The notes under the pieces: generated by a model
Database searches by the model: none
Seen by the model: only the letters and a program-made list of their open reading frames with translations
What the model was told of the DNA's origin: nothing
Program-made: the position numbers and the translations under genes
Shown: in pieces, positions 43,506-55,298 of the stretch
Numbering within the stretch: position 1 is the stretch's first letter
How the letters are laid out: each line of letters begins with the position of its first letter
Assembly: GCA_026770025.1 (NCBI GenBank)
Contig: JAMXDE010000008.1
Span: forward strand, 1,860,001-1,924,000
DNA from: Craspedostauros australis
Lineage: Eukaryota > Bacillariophyta > Bacillariophyceae > Mastogloiales > Achnanthaceae
Direction: 5' to 3'
DNA: 64,000 nucleotides

Positions 43506-44684
43506 TCAAGAGCAGGCAGCTGGGTTTGGCGTTGAGCAGTCCGTGGTTGGATTATCGATGGTATAGGTAGACGCGGTGGATCCTGGACACATGTCTGTGT
43601 CGACACAGTTTTGGCAGCTGCTCGTCGAAATGCAAGTACCTGGAGCAATGACAAGGTCATCAACGGCAGCGTCACTGTTAGCGACACCATCGCAGCTACT
43701 TGTCGACGCACACGCACTGTCCCCAATAAAAAGGCTTCCAAGATTCTTGGAATCACCTCTGTGGGCATTCTTGCATGCATTTTGTCCTTGGCATGCGTTG
43801 TCTCCGATGATGATGTCGGCGATGACGGGCGAGAGCACACGCTTTCCCTGGTTGGAACGACGTCCGAGATCCATGCAGCTGCCCAACCCGCTGCATGCTC
43901 CAGCCTGAACTCGGATAGCACCGTAGATGTTCTTTCCGAGATTCTGGCAGCTAGAAGTAGCGGTGCATGCATTTGGTCCAATAATCTTGTTACCGATGAC
44001 AGAGGTGCTGTGTGGGCGATATGGGTCGAACTGTCCAAAGTTGTTGCAGGAGTTCTCCCCAGTACAGCTATTGAAGACCATGGCTTTGGGAGCGATGTCG
44101 GTGCAAGAGCCAATTGCTGTGCAGGAATCCGTGGTGATGGTGAACGATCCACTGTTGGATGAGCAACCTCCGGATGGACAGCAAGAGTATCCTTCAGCAC
44201 TGCATGCTGTGCTGAGTGCGTCGCCTCGTCCGGTCATGATGATCCCGCTGCCTTCGACAGCAGTCAAGATGGCGGCGATAGCGTCGTCATCATTCTTCAC
44301 ACGGTCGAAGAGTTTTTGGGAGTTGACTTGCGTGTTTGCCTTGTTTTTTGCGTTGCATGCGAAGATGCTCTTGACGAGCCTGCCCTTATTGTTTGGGAGT
44401 GCCTCGATGGTCACCAAAAAGTCAGCGCATGTCCCAACAACCTCGTCGCAAAAAACTTCGGACGCAGGGCTTCTCATGTCGAAGTTGCTGTCGACATCTC
44501 CTGGCGTTTCGAGGCAGCCGACGACCATAGAAGGTAGAACAGGGGTCTCAGTCGGCGGCGGTACAGACGCTTTCAACGATCTTCGCGAAGCGAACACCGA
44601 ATCTTCAGTTGGATCCCAAGCCAGCGCCATTGCCATATTGGCAAAGACGAGAGCGCCGATAATAGATGCCTTGATCTTGAACAT
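43506..44684 (-). CDS. Secreted Cys-rich repeat protein
   Basis: Single exon, 392 residues. The signal peptide is KASIIGALVFANMAMALA (about 5-22). After a Pro-rich linker comes a CDEVVGTCADF block, then from about residue 160 a series of modules of roughly 25-35 residues, each with paired Cys five to seven residues apart and an Ile/Val-rich strand before them (SFTITTDSCTAIGSC, KIIGPNACTATSSC, DIIIGDNACQGQNAC, SLFIGDSACASTSSC, DLVIAPGTCISTSSC). Regular I-x-I-G/x-x-x-A/S-C spacing suggests a beta-solenoid stapled by disulfides. The 5' leader has a GTTTGTTT run just before the ATG. Function is unknown; secretion to the cell wall or exterior is the reasonable inference. A truncated relative lies at 31660-32240. 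Confidence 0.75.
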   Translation of the reverse strand: MFKIKASIIGALVFANMAMALAWDPTEDSVFASRRSLKASVPPPTETPVLPSMVVGCLETPGDVDSNFDMRSPASEVFCDEVVGTCADFLVTIEALPNNKGRLVKSIFACNAKNKANTQVNSQKLFDRVKNDDDAIAAILTAVEGSGIIMTGRGDALSTACSAEGYSCCPSGGCSSNSGSFTITTDSCTAIGSCTDIAPKAMVFNSCTGENSCNNFGQFDPYRPHSTSVIGNKIIGPNACTATSSCQNLGKNIYGAIRVQAGACSGLGSCMDLGRRSNQGKRVLSPVIADIIIGDNACQGQNACKNAHRGDSKNLGSLFIGDSACASTSSCDGVANSDAAVDDLVIAPGTCISTSSCQNCVDTDMCPGSTASTYTIDNPTTDCSTPNPAACS

Positions 44685-46010
44685 GGTTGCTATCGTTTGT
44701 TTGTTTGTTTGTTTGTGTCGTTGTCTGCATGGAACGAATTAATGCGCACGCAGATGCAGATGGATCGCCGACGTGTTGCACCATGCGAAGAATAGGTGGA
44801 AACGAACCACATCATTGACCGCAGCCAGATCAAACAGGAGTCAAGATGCAATCCGTCCAGCAATTTGTTTGTTGAGAGAAGCGTCGTGGTTTTGGATGGT
44901 CGAACAAGTGGACAATGTGATGAACGAGGATGTGAGAATGAGGGAGAACGAGAACGAAGGCTGCTGTTGCCGAGCGTGGTGGTGAAGTGGAGTGGCATGG
45001 CATGCCTTTGCCACATTGTGACATCGACGAACCACCCATGAGAACAGTTCGCAGGTAGAGCACAGGACGATCCCAAGAGTGTGTAGGTGCCTGGCAAGCT
45101 GGGCCCAGAAACGACTCTTCATGCCAGTCACAACGGCGCGTGGGCACCTGCCGCCTTGTGCCATGGTGTTGTTATGGCCATGATGCACACAAATGAACGT
45201 ACCGTTGACTTCGTTCTGTTTCGGTTTTCGATCAGTTGGTGGTGTGTTTCGGGATGGCCTTGGGTTTGTTTTGCTTGGAGTTAGGTGTTGTACAATAAGT
45301 TGTCGCTGCTGTTGCTGTTGCTGTTGCTGTTGTTATTGTGAGACAGTTGTTTTTATGAGATACGAAAAGGGATCCAACATCATCCGAAGTGAGTATGGAT
45401 ACTTTCATGCGGAGAAGTATGTTCCGGTACATGGGAAGAGGACGATGGCTCTGCGCAACACGCCCTTGATAGACACCATGCCTCTCCTCCATGTTGGTTG
45501 CTGAGAGGCAGCGATCTTCGGTGGTCCTTGAGGGTTCTCCGAGCATACGGTGGCGTGGTTCAATTGCGTGCAGTGTCATTGTGAACAACAAAAACGGGAA
45601 CAATCGCAATATGTTGGTATACGGTCGAAGGCCAGACGGAGCAGCAAATGAACCCCTGTTCACAGCCTCAGCAGAGACAACAGAGACGAGTCATAATAAC
45701 TTCACATCACACACACACACACACACACACTACTCGTATCGTCTCCCGATCATCACACAATAAATCTGACCACCGTCTTCTCCTCTCCAGGACCACGAAA
45801 AACGCATACCGTCTCCAAGGGAAGCGCGGTAAATACGTTATAGGCGTCGTTTTCCTATGGGACTCCATCAGTAGTCCAAGTAGTCCGTGTCGGACACGTC
45901 GATTGTCTACAACGTACTACCATAGTCATCCCATCAGCATTGTTTGATCACGGCTAATCCATGTATTCGCTAAATGTGTTATTGTTGTTTGTGTGTGTTT
46001 TGGGGGTCAT
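44685..46010. other. Intergenic region with simple repeats
   Basis: Contains a GCTGTT tract (about 45306-45335) and a CA repeat (about 45707-45732). The overlapping frames around 44773-45284 and 45232-45947 show no family features. Confidence 0.5.
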
Positions 46011-47371
46011 CTACTCGGTCTGTGTGCTTTCGTCTTCGTCTTCGTCTTCGTCGAAGTTCTCCTCTTCTTCGTAGTCGTATTCGTCCTCGCTTTCGCTGTC
46101 GCTGTCGCTAGCGGCGATCAGGTCAATCAATTCTGGAGCACGTCTGCGGCGTTTGGTTTTTGCGATTCGCGGTTGGCGGGCGCTGGAGGGAACAGCTGAG
46201 GGAACAGGTGCGGGAATCTGGAAAGAAGTCGGGATGGAAGGAACAGGGCGTTCTGGAGCGCGACGAGCGCGTCCGCGAGAAACAGAACGGCGCGAAGCAC
46301 GAGCAGCCGTCTTCGTCATGTCCACAGCCACATGAGTGGATTTTTTGCGAGGGAACTGTGCGGTGGAAAAGAAAACAGATGTGTGAGTCAAAATGATCGA
46401 GTCATGAACAACAAACGATCTTGTTTTCGCAGGGACTTGCTTACGTTTCCAGACCTTCCGAAACGGGTTCCTCGGCGAGCACGAGCAGGTGGTGCACGAG
46501 CAGTTGGCGCACGAGCCAATGGCACACGAGCAGAAGAGGGGATCAACAACAACTCGTCCTCGTCAGATGAAGAAAAGCCATCGTCGCTCTTCGCGACTCC
46601 GACGTTATGGTTCATTGTTTGTTTGCGTCTGTAGCGTGCCAAGTTTTTTGCTGTGTGTGTCACAGGATTTGTGCTGTACACCGGCACCAAGCGAACAATG
46701 AGCAGAGGCGCATCAGTGCGCACATCGCTTTCGCGGTCGTTGATGTTCAATGATGGGTTCAGAAAGTCGATCCCGTGCATGGCATTGTCGGGGGTCATCT
46801 CAAATCTGTCGCTCACTTGGATGGGGAGGAGCTCCTTGTGTACGCGAACAGGCTGCGAGCATCCGCGGCACATGTTGCGGACGGCAAGCGCGTACGACTC
46901 GCTCCGCTCGCGTTGCCCGCGAAAAGACCGGACATGAGCAAGGGAGGGACGCGACTCATTTAGGAGGTCAACCAGCTCCTTGTCAATAGCCCTGGATGAC
47001 CCAAGTTCTTGGTTCTGACGGATCCTGACCTCCAGCACTCGCCCGCGCTCCTTGATTGCCACGTCTACGTCACCGTAGCATGTCCCTCCTGGGAGTTCGA
47101 AAGTGATTTCGAAGACCTCACCAAGTCCTTCTGGGCAGTAGGCATGACGTACAGCAGGCAAGAAAATGTCACTGTTTCTGTTCATCCAAGCTGAAATCGC
47201 GTGCCCACGACTGGGACCCTCTTGCAAGGGTGTCCCAGTGGCGGCGTTGTTCACGAGCATGCGACCTGCAGCAGAGGCGGGAAGAGCAGCAGCATGGGGA
47301 GAAGGCACGGGTGGCGGAAGAACAGGAACAGATGAGGGCTCAGGAGGAGCAGCAGTCATCCTGTTCACTGC

Positions 47372-48162
47372 TGTTGGCAAGTTCCGCGCACGGTAACCTA
47401 CGATCGTGGAAGATGGTGTTGGTTGATAGTCGTCTGTTTGCTATTTCATTACTTGGCTACTCCGATGCTCTCGGTGTACGCCCGTTCTCTTGCCCGATGC
47501 TCTCGGCGCTTCAATCTGTTTCGTAGATTCGGTCTCCGACTATGAGTCGGTACGCGAGATCCTCTCTCGCTCCTCTCTGTATTCTCTCTCTCTCTCTCAA
47601 CATCGTGTGCTCGTGCTACACGATGCTTCGTGTTCGATGCGTACTCCGCATTCGACACTCTGTTCATTCAGTACTGGCTTCTACTCCATGAGTACTTACC
47701 ATTTGAAGTTCACCTTCAGTATCCATGATCTTCATGGGTCATCGTATCTTCGCCTCCTGCTCTGACTTGGAGACAGCTGTCGACGTGGTGACATGTTGAC
47801 ATCCTGTCGACGTCAGTAGGCGTCCTTCTGCTCTCCAGATGTCACGTTCCATTGGTGATGCAGTAGTCTGTCAGATGATATCGTCATCTGAGGTTTAGTT
47901 GGGAAGTACCTCGAGATTCTCTTGGTACCATTGATGCATGGACGGACGATTTTCTGATTCTTCCAGAAATCGTTATTTGCAAATTTCCTCCAGAAATCTT
48001 GCCCCTTTTTGTGTGTTCCATTTCCCCTGTAATTCTGACGAATCACAGCATACTATCGACACGAGTATAGTTATACCGTCCAAGTGCGTATGAGAGAATA
48101 GCGGGTGAACGATGCACATATACACGTACATCTTGATATATACTCACATGTACATCTCGACA
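47372..48162 (-). repeat. 3' LTR of copia element 2
   Basis: 791 bp; apparently identical to 54508-55298 (constant offset of 7136 bases). Confidence 0.9.
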
Positions 48163-48182
48163 CCCTTCCTGTGTGCATTCGG

Positions 48183-51100
48183 TCATTCGAATGTTCTCGA
48201 TGTGTCAAGGTACGACTTCTCATGTTCACGTTGCAAGTCGGCCTTGATGTTCTTGGTGAATCCGTCGCTTGTGTTCTGCTCGGATTTGACGAAAATGATT
48301 TCGATGGTTTTGTTGATTACCATGTTCCTCACGTAGTGATGGCGCACGTCGATGTGCCGCGATCGTTGGGATGTTGATGGGTTCTTGGCGATGAAGATCG
48401 CCCCGATGTTGTCCACGCGGACCTTGATCGGTGTCTTCACTGGGACGCCCACACTTTCGAGTAGCTGCATGACGAAGAAGATCTCCTTTGCCGCTTCGGA
48501 AAGGGCAACGTATTCTGCTTCGGATGAGCTGAGTGTGACGGCCTTCTGTGCCTTGGATCGCCAAAGGATTGGTACCTTGCACAGGTATAGGATGAATCCC
48601 CCTACGCTGATTCTTGTATTCTTGTCTCCTGCATATTCGCTATCGCAGAAGAGCTCCATGTCCCAGCCGTCGTCATCTGGACGCGCTGGATGGATCTTCA
48701 ATCCATAGTCCTTTGTATCGATCACATACTTGATGATCCGATACATCTCCTTCATTGCAGCCTTGGTGGGCCCGATCAATACCTTGGAGAGTTCCCTCAC
48801 AGGGTTCGCGATATCTGGTCGCGAGTGCTTGATGAGGAAGAGTAGCATACCGACGCCTCGGCGGTATTCGGCATGTTCTTCCGGTCCGACCTTCTGCAGT
48901 CCGTTATCTTCGGATGGTCGTACGATGATTTGACCCGGGGTTCCCGGTGTCCCATAACGTTGCATCTTCTCAACTTTGGCTCCGAATTCCTCGATGAGGT
49001 GTCGGATGAGATGTGGTTGACGCAATGTCGCTCTAGTCTTGTCATGGTTCAATTCGATGTTGCAGCTGAGGTAGTCTCCGAGTCCGCGCTCGATTGTCAC
49101 CTTGAACTTGCTGCCTTGGATGTCCTTCAGGAATGTCTCCAGTGCCTTGGAGTCTCCGCAACAGAAGCAATCGTCCACGTAGATGGCCACGATCATGCTT
49201 CCTTCGTTCGTCTTCCTGTAGAACAGGCACGGGTCTGCTGCGCTCTGTTCGAAGTTGATATTCTTGAGGGTCGATACCAACATCTTGAACCATTGCCTGG
49301 CGCTCTGCACAAGTCCGTAGATTGGCTTGTGTAGGGTCAGGGCTTCGTCTGGTTGATGATCCATCCCATTGGGACAGTTCATGTAGATCTCCTCGTCGAG
49401 GTCTCCATGTAGGAATGCCGTTACGACATCGACGAGTGCGCAGTCCATCTTCTTGATTAGCATGATCACCATCATGACCCGATAGGTCACGTCATGGATG
49501 ACGGGTGAGTAATGCTCTTGGAAGTCTACTCCTGCGACTTGTGAATAGCCACATGCAACGAGCCGCGCTCGATGTGTGCCATCACGTTTCAGCTTGAAGA
49601 CCCATTTGCACTTGCAGCATCTGCGGCCGCGTGGAATGGCGTCTCGTTTGATCTTACTGTATACCTTGCGTGTATCCATGGAGTCGAACTCTTTCTTGAT
49701 GGCTGCTCGATATCCCTTTCGATGGATAGGATCTGGGTGATTGAAGGCTCCATCGAATGTTGTAGGTTCGATGTGCTTCTCTGGTTCCTTGTTCTCGTCT
49801 TGCATCGACAATCCGATGTCGATCGCTGGTTTCTCGGTGATGATTGCATTCATTCCGTATAGTCCTGTTGTGCTATAGTGAGTGATCTCGATCTCTTCAT
49901 CTTCGTTTTCGATTTCTTCGTCATCTGTAGTTTCGTTGTTGGAATCGTCGATCATCTCGTCGCTGAGTTCGTCACTCGCCTCACTGGATGATGGATCGCT
50001 CTCATAGCCTTCTTCCTTTCGACCTCGTTCGTTGAAGTCTTCGAGCTCGCGCAGAGCTCTGGGAATACTCTTCCCTGTGGTTGGCTTGGGATTAGCTTCT
50101 CCCTTCCTGCCTCGTGCTTCGTGACGTCGGATCCTCTCCTTTCTAGCTATGTCACGCTTGTTTGGTTTGCTTGGTGGAGATCTAGATGGTGTGTCATGTG
50201 TAGACCTTGCTGGTGTGTTCGGAGGAGTGACACCTGTCTCGTCATCGGCTTCGTCGCCGGAGGGTAGGATTTCGTCATCCTCATGATTGGATTCGCTCCG
50301 ATCTTCCTCGTCATTCTGGATTAGTTGAGTCACTACTCCGTCGTCCTCATTATCCTCGTCATCACTGTCTGATAGAATGTAGTACCTGTTGCTGTCAGCG
50401 AAAGATACTCTCTTCGCTTCCGATGTTTGACGCGTTGCCGTCCTTGGCGTTGCTCCCTTTCGTCCGATGGTTGTGAAGCCGTCTGCGTCCGTTGTTCCTG
50501 TTTCGTTGGATATGTTCGGTGCTGGTGCCCAACCACGGAACTGTCCGTATGATTGGTTGAGCCACTTGATGTCGCGTGAACAGATGAGTGACTTGGTCGA
50601 TGGTCTGTACATGTTGTAGACCCCTGATGCATGTTGGTGTGCATATCCGATGAACACCATCTCTTCTCCTCTGTTCTTGAGTTTGGCGGTAATCCCGCCG
50701 TAGGTAGTCTTCACAACACCCACCTCTCCAAATGTGCGGAGCGCGTTCGCATATGGTGGATCGTTGCCGAAGAATTGTCGATGTGGTGACTCCTTCTGGT
50801 TCTTCGCTACGGTGATATTGGCGATAGCAGTGGCAGTGCTAGCAGCTGCTGCCCACAGGCCATGCCTATACTCTTCGTCGAGCTGTGCTCCGTTGAGCAT
50901 GGAGCGAATCTTGGTGTAGAGGTACGCGAACTTGCGTTCCACTCTTCCGTTCTGTTGCGGCGTGTTCGATGCCGTGTATTCGAATTTCACGTTGAGTCCT
51001 GCATCGATGAGAATATCCTCCGTGGATTTGTTCTCTCCGCTGTTGTCACCTCGGAAGATGATCTGTTGGTCACCAGTCTGTGACTTGATCGTCTGGATGA

Positions 51101-54100
51101 ATCGTTTGATGTATCCTGGTTGATCACTCTTGTTCTTGAGAAAGAAACTCCAGCAGTGATCCGTGCAGTCGTCCACGATCAGGGTCCAGTAGCGTTTATC
51201 TCCGAAGCTTATGTGTTTAGTGTAACTAATGTCAATGAAGAACCGTTCGCCGCGGCGAGTAGCTCTTGGAATAGTTGCCTTCGGAATATTCTTCACTCTT
51301 GCGTTCGCGACCGCGCAGTCACGACACACCGGCATCTCGCCGATGATTTTCCATCCGTATTGAGCGGCCGTCCGCTTCATGGTCTCGAGTGGCGCGTGGC
51401 CGAGCATTCGGTGCAAGTTCACCGCGCTGATCTCCTTGGATGGATTCTTGACGATGGCTGTGCAAGCCTTGTCGTCGTCTGTTGGCATGATGGGATGCAT
51501 CTGCACTCCCGTGATGAATCCGTTGGATGTGGGGAAGACTCGATCGAACACGATCTTCGTTCCGGATCCGTTGATGATGTCCATCAGAATGCCGTTGTTA
51601 CCAAGCTGGTAACCGTTGTATAGAGCCTTGTTCGTGGAGAAAAGGTTCACCGCCATCTTGGGTGTGTACTTCACATCATCGAGCCGGATGACGTGGCCAG
51701 TGTTGTCTCGCTGTTTGACTTTCAAGCGAATGGATCCCATCTTGGGAGAATCCAGCTTCGTGCTGTCTCCCACTTGGACGAAGGACTTGATGTGCTGCAC
51801 GTTGAAGAGAGCGGCGTCCGAGTTGACGATGTGACACGAAGCTCCGCTATCGGCGAGCCAGGTGTCTTTGTTGACCTTGTCCTTGTACTTGGTGCTCAGT
51901 TCGTGGAGTTGCTCCACAGCTGCCGCAGCTATCTCGTCGTCGAAGCTGCCGTCGTCGTTGTCTTCGTGGACTCCATCTTCGTTGTATGGATGATGATGGT
52001 CTCCGTCATCCATGTCGTCGGGTAGTTGCGCGTAGTCCGATGGAATCGTAGTGTTCCGATGAGATCCTGTGGCTGGATCGTATGGGTAGACGCGTGATCG
52101 CTCTCGCAAGAGCACGCGCATGCATCCTCCAAGGATGTAATGCAGATCCGTATCTGGGATCGTTTCCGAGTCGTTCCCTTCCAGTATGCGGTTGACGATG
52201 ATTGCATTGGCGAGGATCTCTTCGATTGAGTCGAAGTGCTCGGATAGGATGGATCCCATCATGTTCACCCATATTGGCATGAGTGCTCCTCGTGTCGTTC
52301 CTGGGAATACTCGCATTCCCGCTTCCATCACGGCGTCAAAGATGAGCTGCTTTTGGATTATCAATGCTGTTGCTGTTGCATTCGGGATGGTGCTGTGACG
52401 GAGGAGGTAGTCGACGCTATTGGGATTCTCAATATCCGGGAAGTCGATATTCGATGGATAGACGACACGCTCGTTTGGATTGAAGCTGTCGTCTGGATGA
52501 TTGCCGTCCTCAGATTCGTCGCTGTCATCCTCGTCGAAGATGCCCGATCTGTTGTTCCCCGCCGCTGGAGGAGGCGGCGCCGCGGCGCGGCGCGTTTCGC
52601 CTTGATTGATGAAGGTTCCCGTTCTCTCGTATCTCCCAGCTTGAGGAGGAGGCAACTCGTCACGGTTCGCCTCGTCGTCTTCATCTGCGCCGTCCTCGTC
52701 GGCGTCGTCGTCGTCGTCATCGCTCATGGCCTCTTCGATGTCGCTATCGTTGGCCTCGTCCATCTCAGCTTCGTCGCCGTATGAACCGATCAGGTCGTGC
52801 GCGTTGAAGCAGCATTCGTAGCTCACTTCGCGTCTTGGATCCACCTCGTGGATGATTGGCTCCTCACTGAGCCACTCCGGGATGATCTCATCATCCTGCA
52901 CTTCGTCGTCACTCCCGACGTATTCAAAGTTATCGAAGAAGGAGTCTTCGATGTAGTCGTCGGACACCAACATGCAGAGCGGCATGTCCTTTGCAGAGAG
53001 TACCATCTCGTGCCCGCTCTTGTCGTGTCCTTCCGTAGCCGCGTTGGCTTGTTCGTTGTTCTTCTTCTCGTTGAACTTCTTCTTTCGGCACTCCGCCTCA
53101 CGATGTCCGAAGATGCCGCAGTAGTTGCACTTGCCCTTGAAGCCGCTTCCCTTGTTGCGCTTTCCGTTCATCTTGTTGTTGTTGTTGTTGTTTTTCTTGT
53201 TGTTCGGTTTCTTGCGTTCTGGGCAATCGGCGGATCTATGGCCATACACGCCACAGTTGTGGCAAGTACCCTTGAAGTTACCGGTGCTTGTGAAGCCGGT
53301 GTCGTTGCTCTTCGTGTTGCTGTCTTGGAAGTCGTCGACGTATGCCTTGCCTCCTCTGTGGGTGGCGTATGCAGTACGGAGTACTCCTCTGATCGCGTTG
53401 ATGGTAACCAGTTCCGGATTGAACGTGAGTTGGTGTTGGAAGTTCACGACGTGGGTTTTGTATTCCACGCTCACCGTGCTGAGGATCTGCATGATCATTT
53501 CCTCGTCTGTGATCTCGTACTTGACATCGTGGAGACGCGATCGTAGACTCTCGAGTTGCGTGATGTAGATGTCGGGGTCCGTGTCTCTCTTCATCTTTTC
53601 GTTGTTGAATTGGCGCTTGAGTTTGATCTTCGTTACTGCGTCGGATGGTCGGAACTTCTCCGCGAGAACGTTCCACGCTCCGTGTGCGTCTCCTTCGGGG
53701 TAGTCGACGGAGATGCATTGGTTGATGTACTGGATGGCTTGCTTGCCCTTTCCTTTCTCTGCATCCATCATGAGGATCAGATCGCTGAAGCAATCGCATC
53801 CCAGCTCGTAGATCTCCTCCATCGCTTCCTTGTCTTCATCGGCGGCTGCCGCGATCTCGCTCACTGTTGGCACCTTGGTCTTGCCCAACATCACGTCTCT
53901 CGTCTTCTGTGCACGAGCGTATGCCTTCGCTTGGGACTCCCATGCGCTGTAGTCTTCCTGTTCACCGCTGAACATCGGCGCCTTGATGCGTCGCTTGTTC
54001 ACGTTGGCTGATGTCGCCATGTTGATTCGTTGTTTCGTCGTTGGTGCGCTCGCGCCCTTGATTTCCGTCTGTTTCTGTGTTGTCGATTCTTCGATTTTCG

Positions 54101-54425
54101 CCTGTTGTTGCGCGGAGATTGTTTTCGTCACAAATTCTCCTCCTGGTGGTGTCTCACTTTTCCCACCCTGTTTGGCTGTGCGAATGCTCTTCGTCACACC
54201 AGTCTCCTCTTGCTTGATCGCCTTGAGAATCCTCTTCTCCTTACGATGTAGTCTTGCAGACCGTTCTTCTTCGGTCTCGTCGATCGCGCTTGCGTCTGCG
54301 CTTGATAGGACAGTAGCCGCGGCTGCTTCCTTCTCTTCTCGTGGTGGAGTCTCACTCGCACCTTCTTCTCTCTTGATAGTCGGATTGGACAGAGGGATGT
54401 CTTTCAATTCCTCTTCCTCGCTCAT
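48183..54425 (-). CDS. Copia gag-pol polyprotein (element 2)
   Basis: A single frame of 2080 residues. Gag carries two CCHC knuckles (CHNCGVYGHRSADC and CNYCGIFGHREAEC, about 387-445). Protease is WLADSGASCH (about 852). The integrase has an HHCC-type zinc finger (HRMLGHAPLE, CRDCAVANA) and the DDE core with RGDNSGEN and NTPQQNGRVERK. Reverse transcriptase has the CKWVFKLKRDGTHRARLVAC block and YVDD (about 1747). RNase H has SSSEAEYVALSEA (about 1970). A long acidic linker with Asp/Glu runs lies between gag and protease. It is a canonical copia, unlike the more derived element 1. Confidence 0.92.
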   Translation of the reverse strand: MSEEEELKDIPLSNPTIKREEGASETPPREEKEAAAATVLSSADASAIDETEEERSARLHRKEKRILKAIKQEETGVTKSIRTAKQGGKSETPPGGEFVTKTISAQQQAKIEESTTQKQTEIKGASAPTTKQRINMATSANVNKRRIKAPMFSGEQEDYSAWESQAKAYARAQKTRDVMLGKTKVPTVSEIAAAADEDKEAMEEIYELGCDCFSDLILMMDAEKGKGKQAIQYINQCISVDYPEGDAHGAWNVLAEKFRPSDAVTKIKLKRQFNNEKMKRDTDPDIYITQLESLRSRLHDVKYEITDEEMIMQILSTVSVEYKTHVVNFQHQLTFNPELVTINAIRGVLRTAYATHRGGKAYVDDFQDSNTKSNDTGFTSTGNFKGTCHNCGVYGHRSADCPERKKPNNKKNNNNNNKMNGKRNKGSGFKGKCNYCGIFGHREAECRKKKFNEKKNNEQANAATEGHDKSGHEMVLSAKDMPLCMLVSDDYIEDSFFDNFEYVGSDDEVQDDEIIPEWLSEEPIIHEVDPRREVSYECCFNAHDLIGSYGDEAEMDEANDSDIEEAMSDDDDDDADEDGADEDDEANRDELPPPQAGRYERTGTFINQGETRRAAAPPPPAAGNNRSGIFDEDDSDESEDGNHPDDSFNPNERVVYPSNIDFPDIENPNSVDYLLRHSTIPNATATALIIQKQLIFDAVMEAGMRVFPGTTRGALMPIWVNMMGSILSEHFDSIEEILANAIIVNRILEGNDSETIPDTDLHYILGGCMRVLLRERSRVYPYDPATGSHRNTTIPSDYAQLPDDMDDGDHHHPYNEDGVHEDNDDGSFDDEIAAAAVEQLHELSTKYKDKVNKDTWLADSGASCHIVNSDAALFNVQHIKSFVQVGDSTKLDSPKMGSIRLKVKQRDNTGHVIRLDDVKYTPKMAVNLFSTNKALYNGYQLGNNGILMDIINGSGTKIVFDRVFPTSNGFITGVQMHPIMPTDDDKACTAIVKNPSKEISAVNLHRMLGHAPLETMKRTAAQYGWKIIGEMPVCRDCAVANARVKNIPKATIPRATRRGERFFIDISYTKHISFGDKRYWTLIVDDCTDHCWSFFLKNKSDQPGYIKRFIQTIKSQTGDQQIIFRGDNSGENKSTEDILIDAGLNVKFEYTASNTPQQNGRVERKFAYLYTKIRSMLNGAQLDEEYRHGLWAAAASTATAIANITVAKNQKESPHRQFFGNDPPYANALRTFGEVGVVKTTYGGITAKLKNRGEEMVFIGYAHQHASGVYNMYRPSTKSLICSRDIKWLNQSYGQFRGWAPAPNISNETGTTDADGFTTIGRKGATPRTATRQTSEAKRVSFADSNRYYILSDSDDEDNEDDGVVTQLIQNDEEDRSESNHEDDEILPSGDEADDETGVTPPNTPARSTHDTPSRSPPSKPNKRDIARKERIRRHEARGRKGEANPKPTTGKSIPRALRELEDFNERGRKEEGYESDPSSSEASDELSDEMIDDSNNETTDDEEIENEDEEIEITHYSTTGLYGMNAIITEKPAIDIGLSMQDENKEPEKHIEPTTFDGAFNHPDPIHRKGYRAAIKKEFDSMDTRKVYSKIKRDAIPRGRRCCKCKWVFKLKRDGTHRARLVACGYSQVAGVDFQEHYSPVIHDVTYRVMMVIMLIKKMDCALVDVVTAFLHGDLDEEIYMNCPNGMDHQPDEALTLHKPIYGLVQSARQWFKMLVSTLKNINFEQSAADPCLFYRKTNEGSMIVAIYVDDCFCCGDSKALETFLKDIQGSKFKVTIERGLGDYLSCNIELNHDKTRATLRQPHLIRHLIEEFGAKVEKMQRYGTPGTPGQIIVRPSEDNGLQKVGPEEHAEYRRGVGMLLFLIKHSRPDIANPVRELSKVLIGPTKAAMKEMYRIIKYVIDTKDYGLKIHPARPDDDGWDMELFCDSEYAGDKNTRISVGGFILYLCKVPILWRSKAQKAVTLSSSEAEYVALSEAAKEIFFVMQLLESVGVPVKTPIKVRVDNIGAIFIAKNPSTSQRSRHIDVRHHYVRNMVINKTIEIIFVKSEQNTSDGFTKNIKADLQREHEKSYLDTSRTFE

Positions 54426-54507
54426 TCAGCCTGCTGCTCTTGAATGATGTTCGTCTTCCTCGCACGATACGATTCGCGGGCTCGCCCTGATCTATCGTTT
54501 ATAAACG

Positions 54508-55298
54508 TGTTGGCAAGTTCCGCGCACGGTAACCTACGATCGTGGAAGATGGTGTTGGTTGATAGTCGTCTGTTTGCTATTTCATTACTTGGCTACTCCG
54601 ATGCTCTCGGTGTACGCCCGTTCTCTTGCCCGATGCTCTCGGCGCTTCAATCTGTTTCGTAGATTCGGTCTCCGACTATGAGTCGGTACGCGAGATCCTC
54701 TCTCGCTCCTCTCTGTATTCTCTCTCTCTCTCTCAACATCGTGTGCTCGTGCTACACGATGCTTCGTGTTCGATGCGTACTCCGCATTCGACACTCTGTT
54801 CATTCAGTACTGGCTTCTACTCCATGAGTACTTACCATTTGAAGTTCACCTTCAGTATCCATGATCTTCATGGGTCATCGTATCTTCGCCTCCTGCTCTG
54901 ACTTGGAGACAGCTGTCGACGTGGTGACATGTTGACATCCTGTCGACGTCAGTAGGCGTCCTTCTGCTCTCCAGATGTCACGTTCCATTGGTGATGCAGT
55001 AGTCTGTCAGATGATATCGTCATCTGAGGTTTAGTTGGGAAGTACCTCGAGATTCTCTTGGTACCATTGATGCATGGACGGACGATTTTCTGATTCTTCC
55101 AGAAATCGTTATTTGCAAATTTCCTCCAGAAATCTTGCCCCTTTTTGTGTGTTCCATTTCCCCTGTAATTCTGACGAATCACAGCATACTATCGACACGA
55201 GTATAGTTATACCGTCCAAGTGCGTATGAGAGAATAGCGGGTGAACGATGCACATATACACGTACATCTTGATATATACTCACATGTACATCTCGACA
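54508..55298 (-). repeat. 5' LTR of copia element 2
   Basis: 791 bp; borders the CACTGC duplication at 55299-55304. Confidence 0.9.

Larger units (their letters stand above)
47372..55298 (-). mobile_element. Ty1/copia LTR retrotransposon 2 (looks whole)
   Basis: A 7927-bp element with 791-bp LTRs, flanked by CACTGC on both sides (47366-47371 and 55299-55304; the true duplication is 5 or 6 bp because one base is ambiguous). On the coding strand the LTR starts TGTCGAG and ends CCAACA, the usual TG...CA. The LTRs appear identical by eye, hence a recent insertion. It sits inside exon 2 of the minus-strand gene and in the same orientation. Confidence 0.92.
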
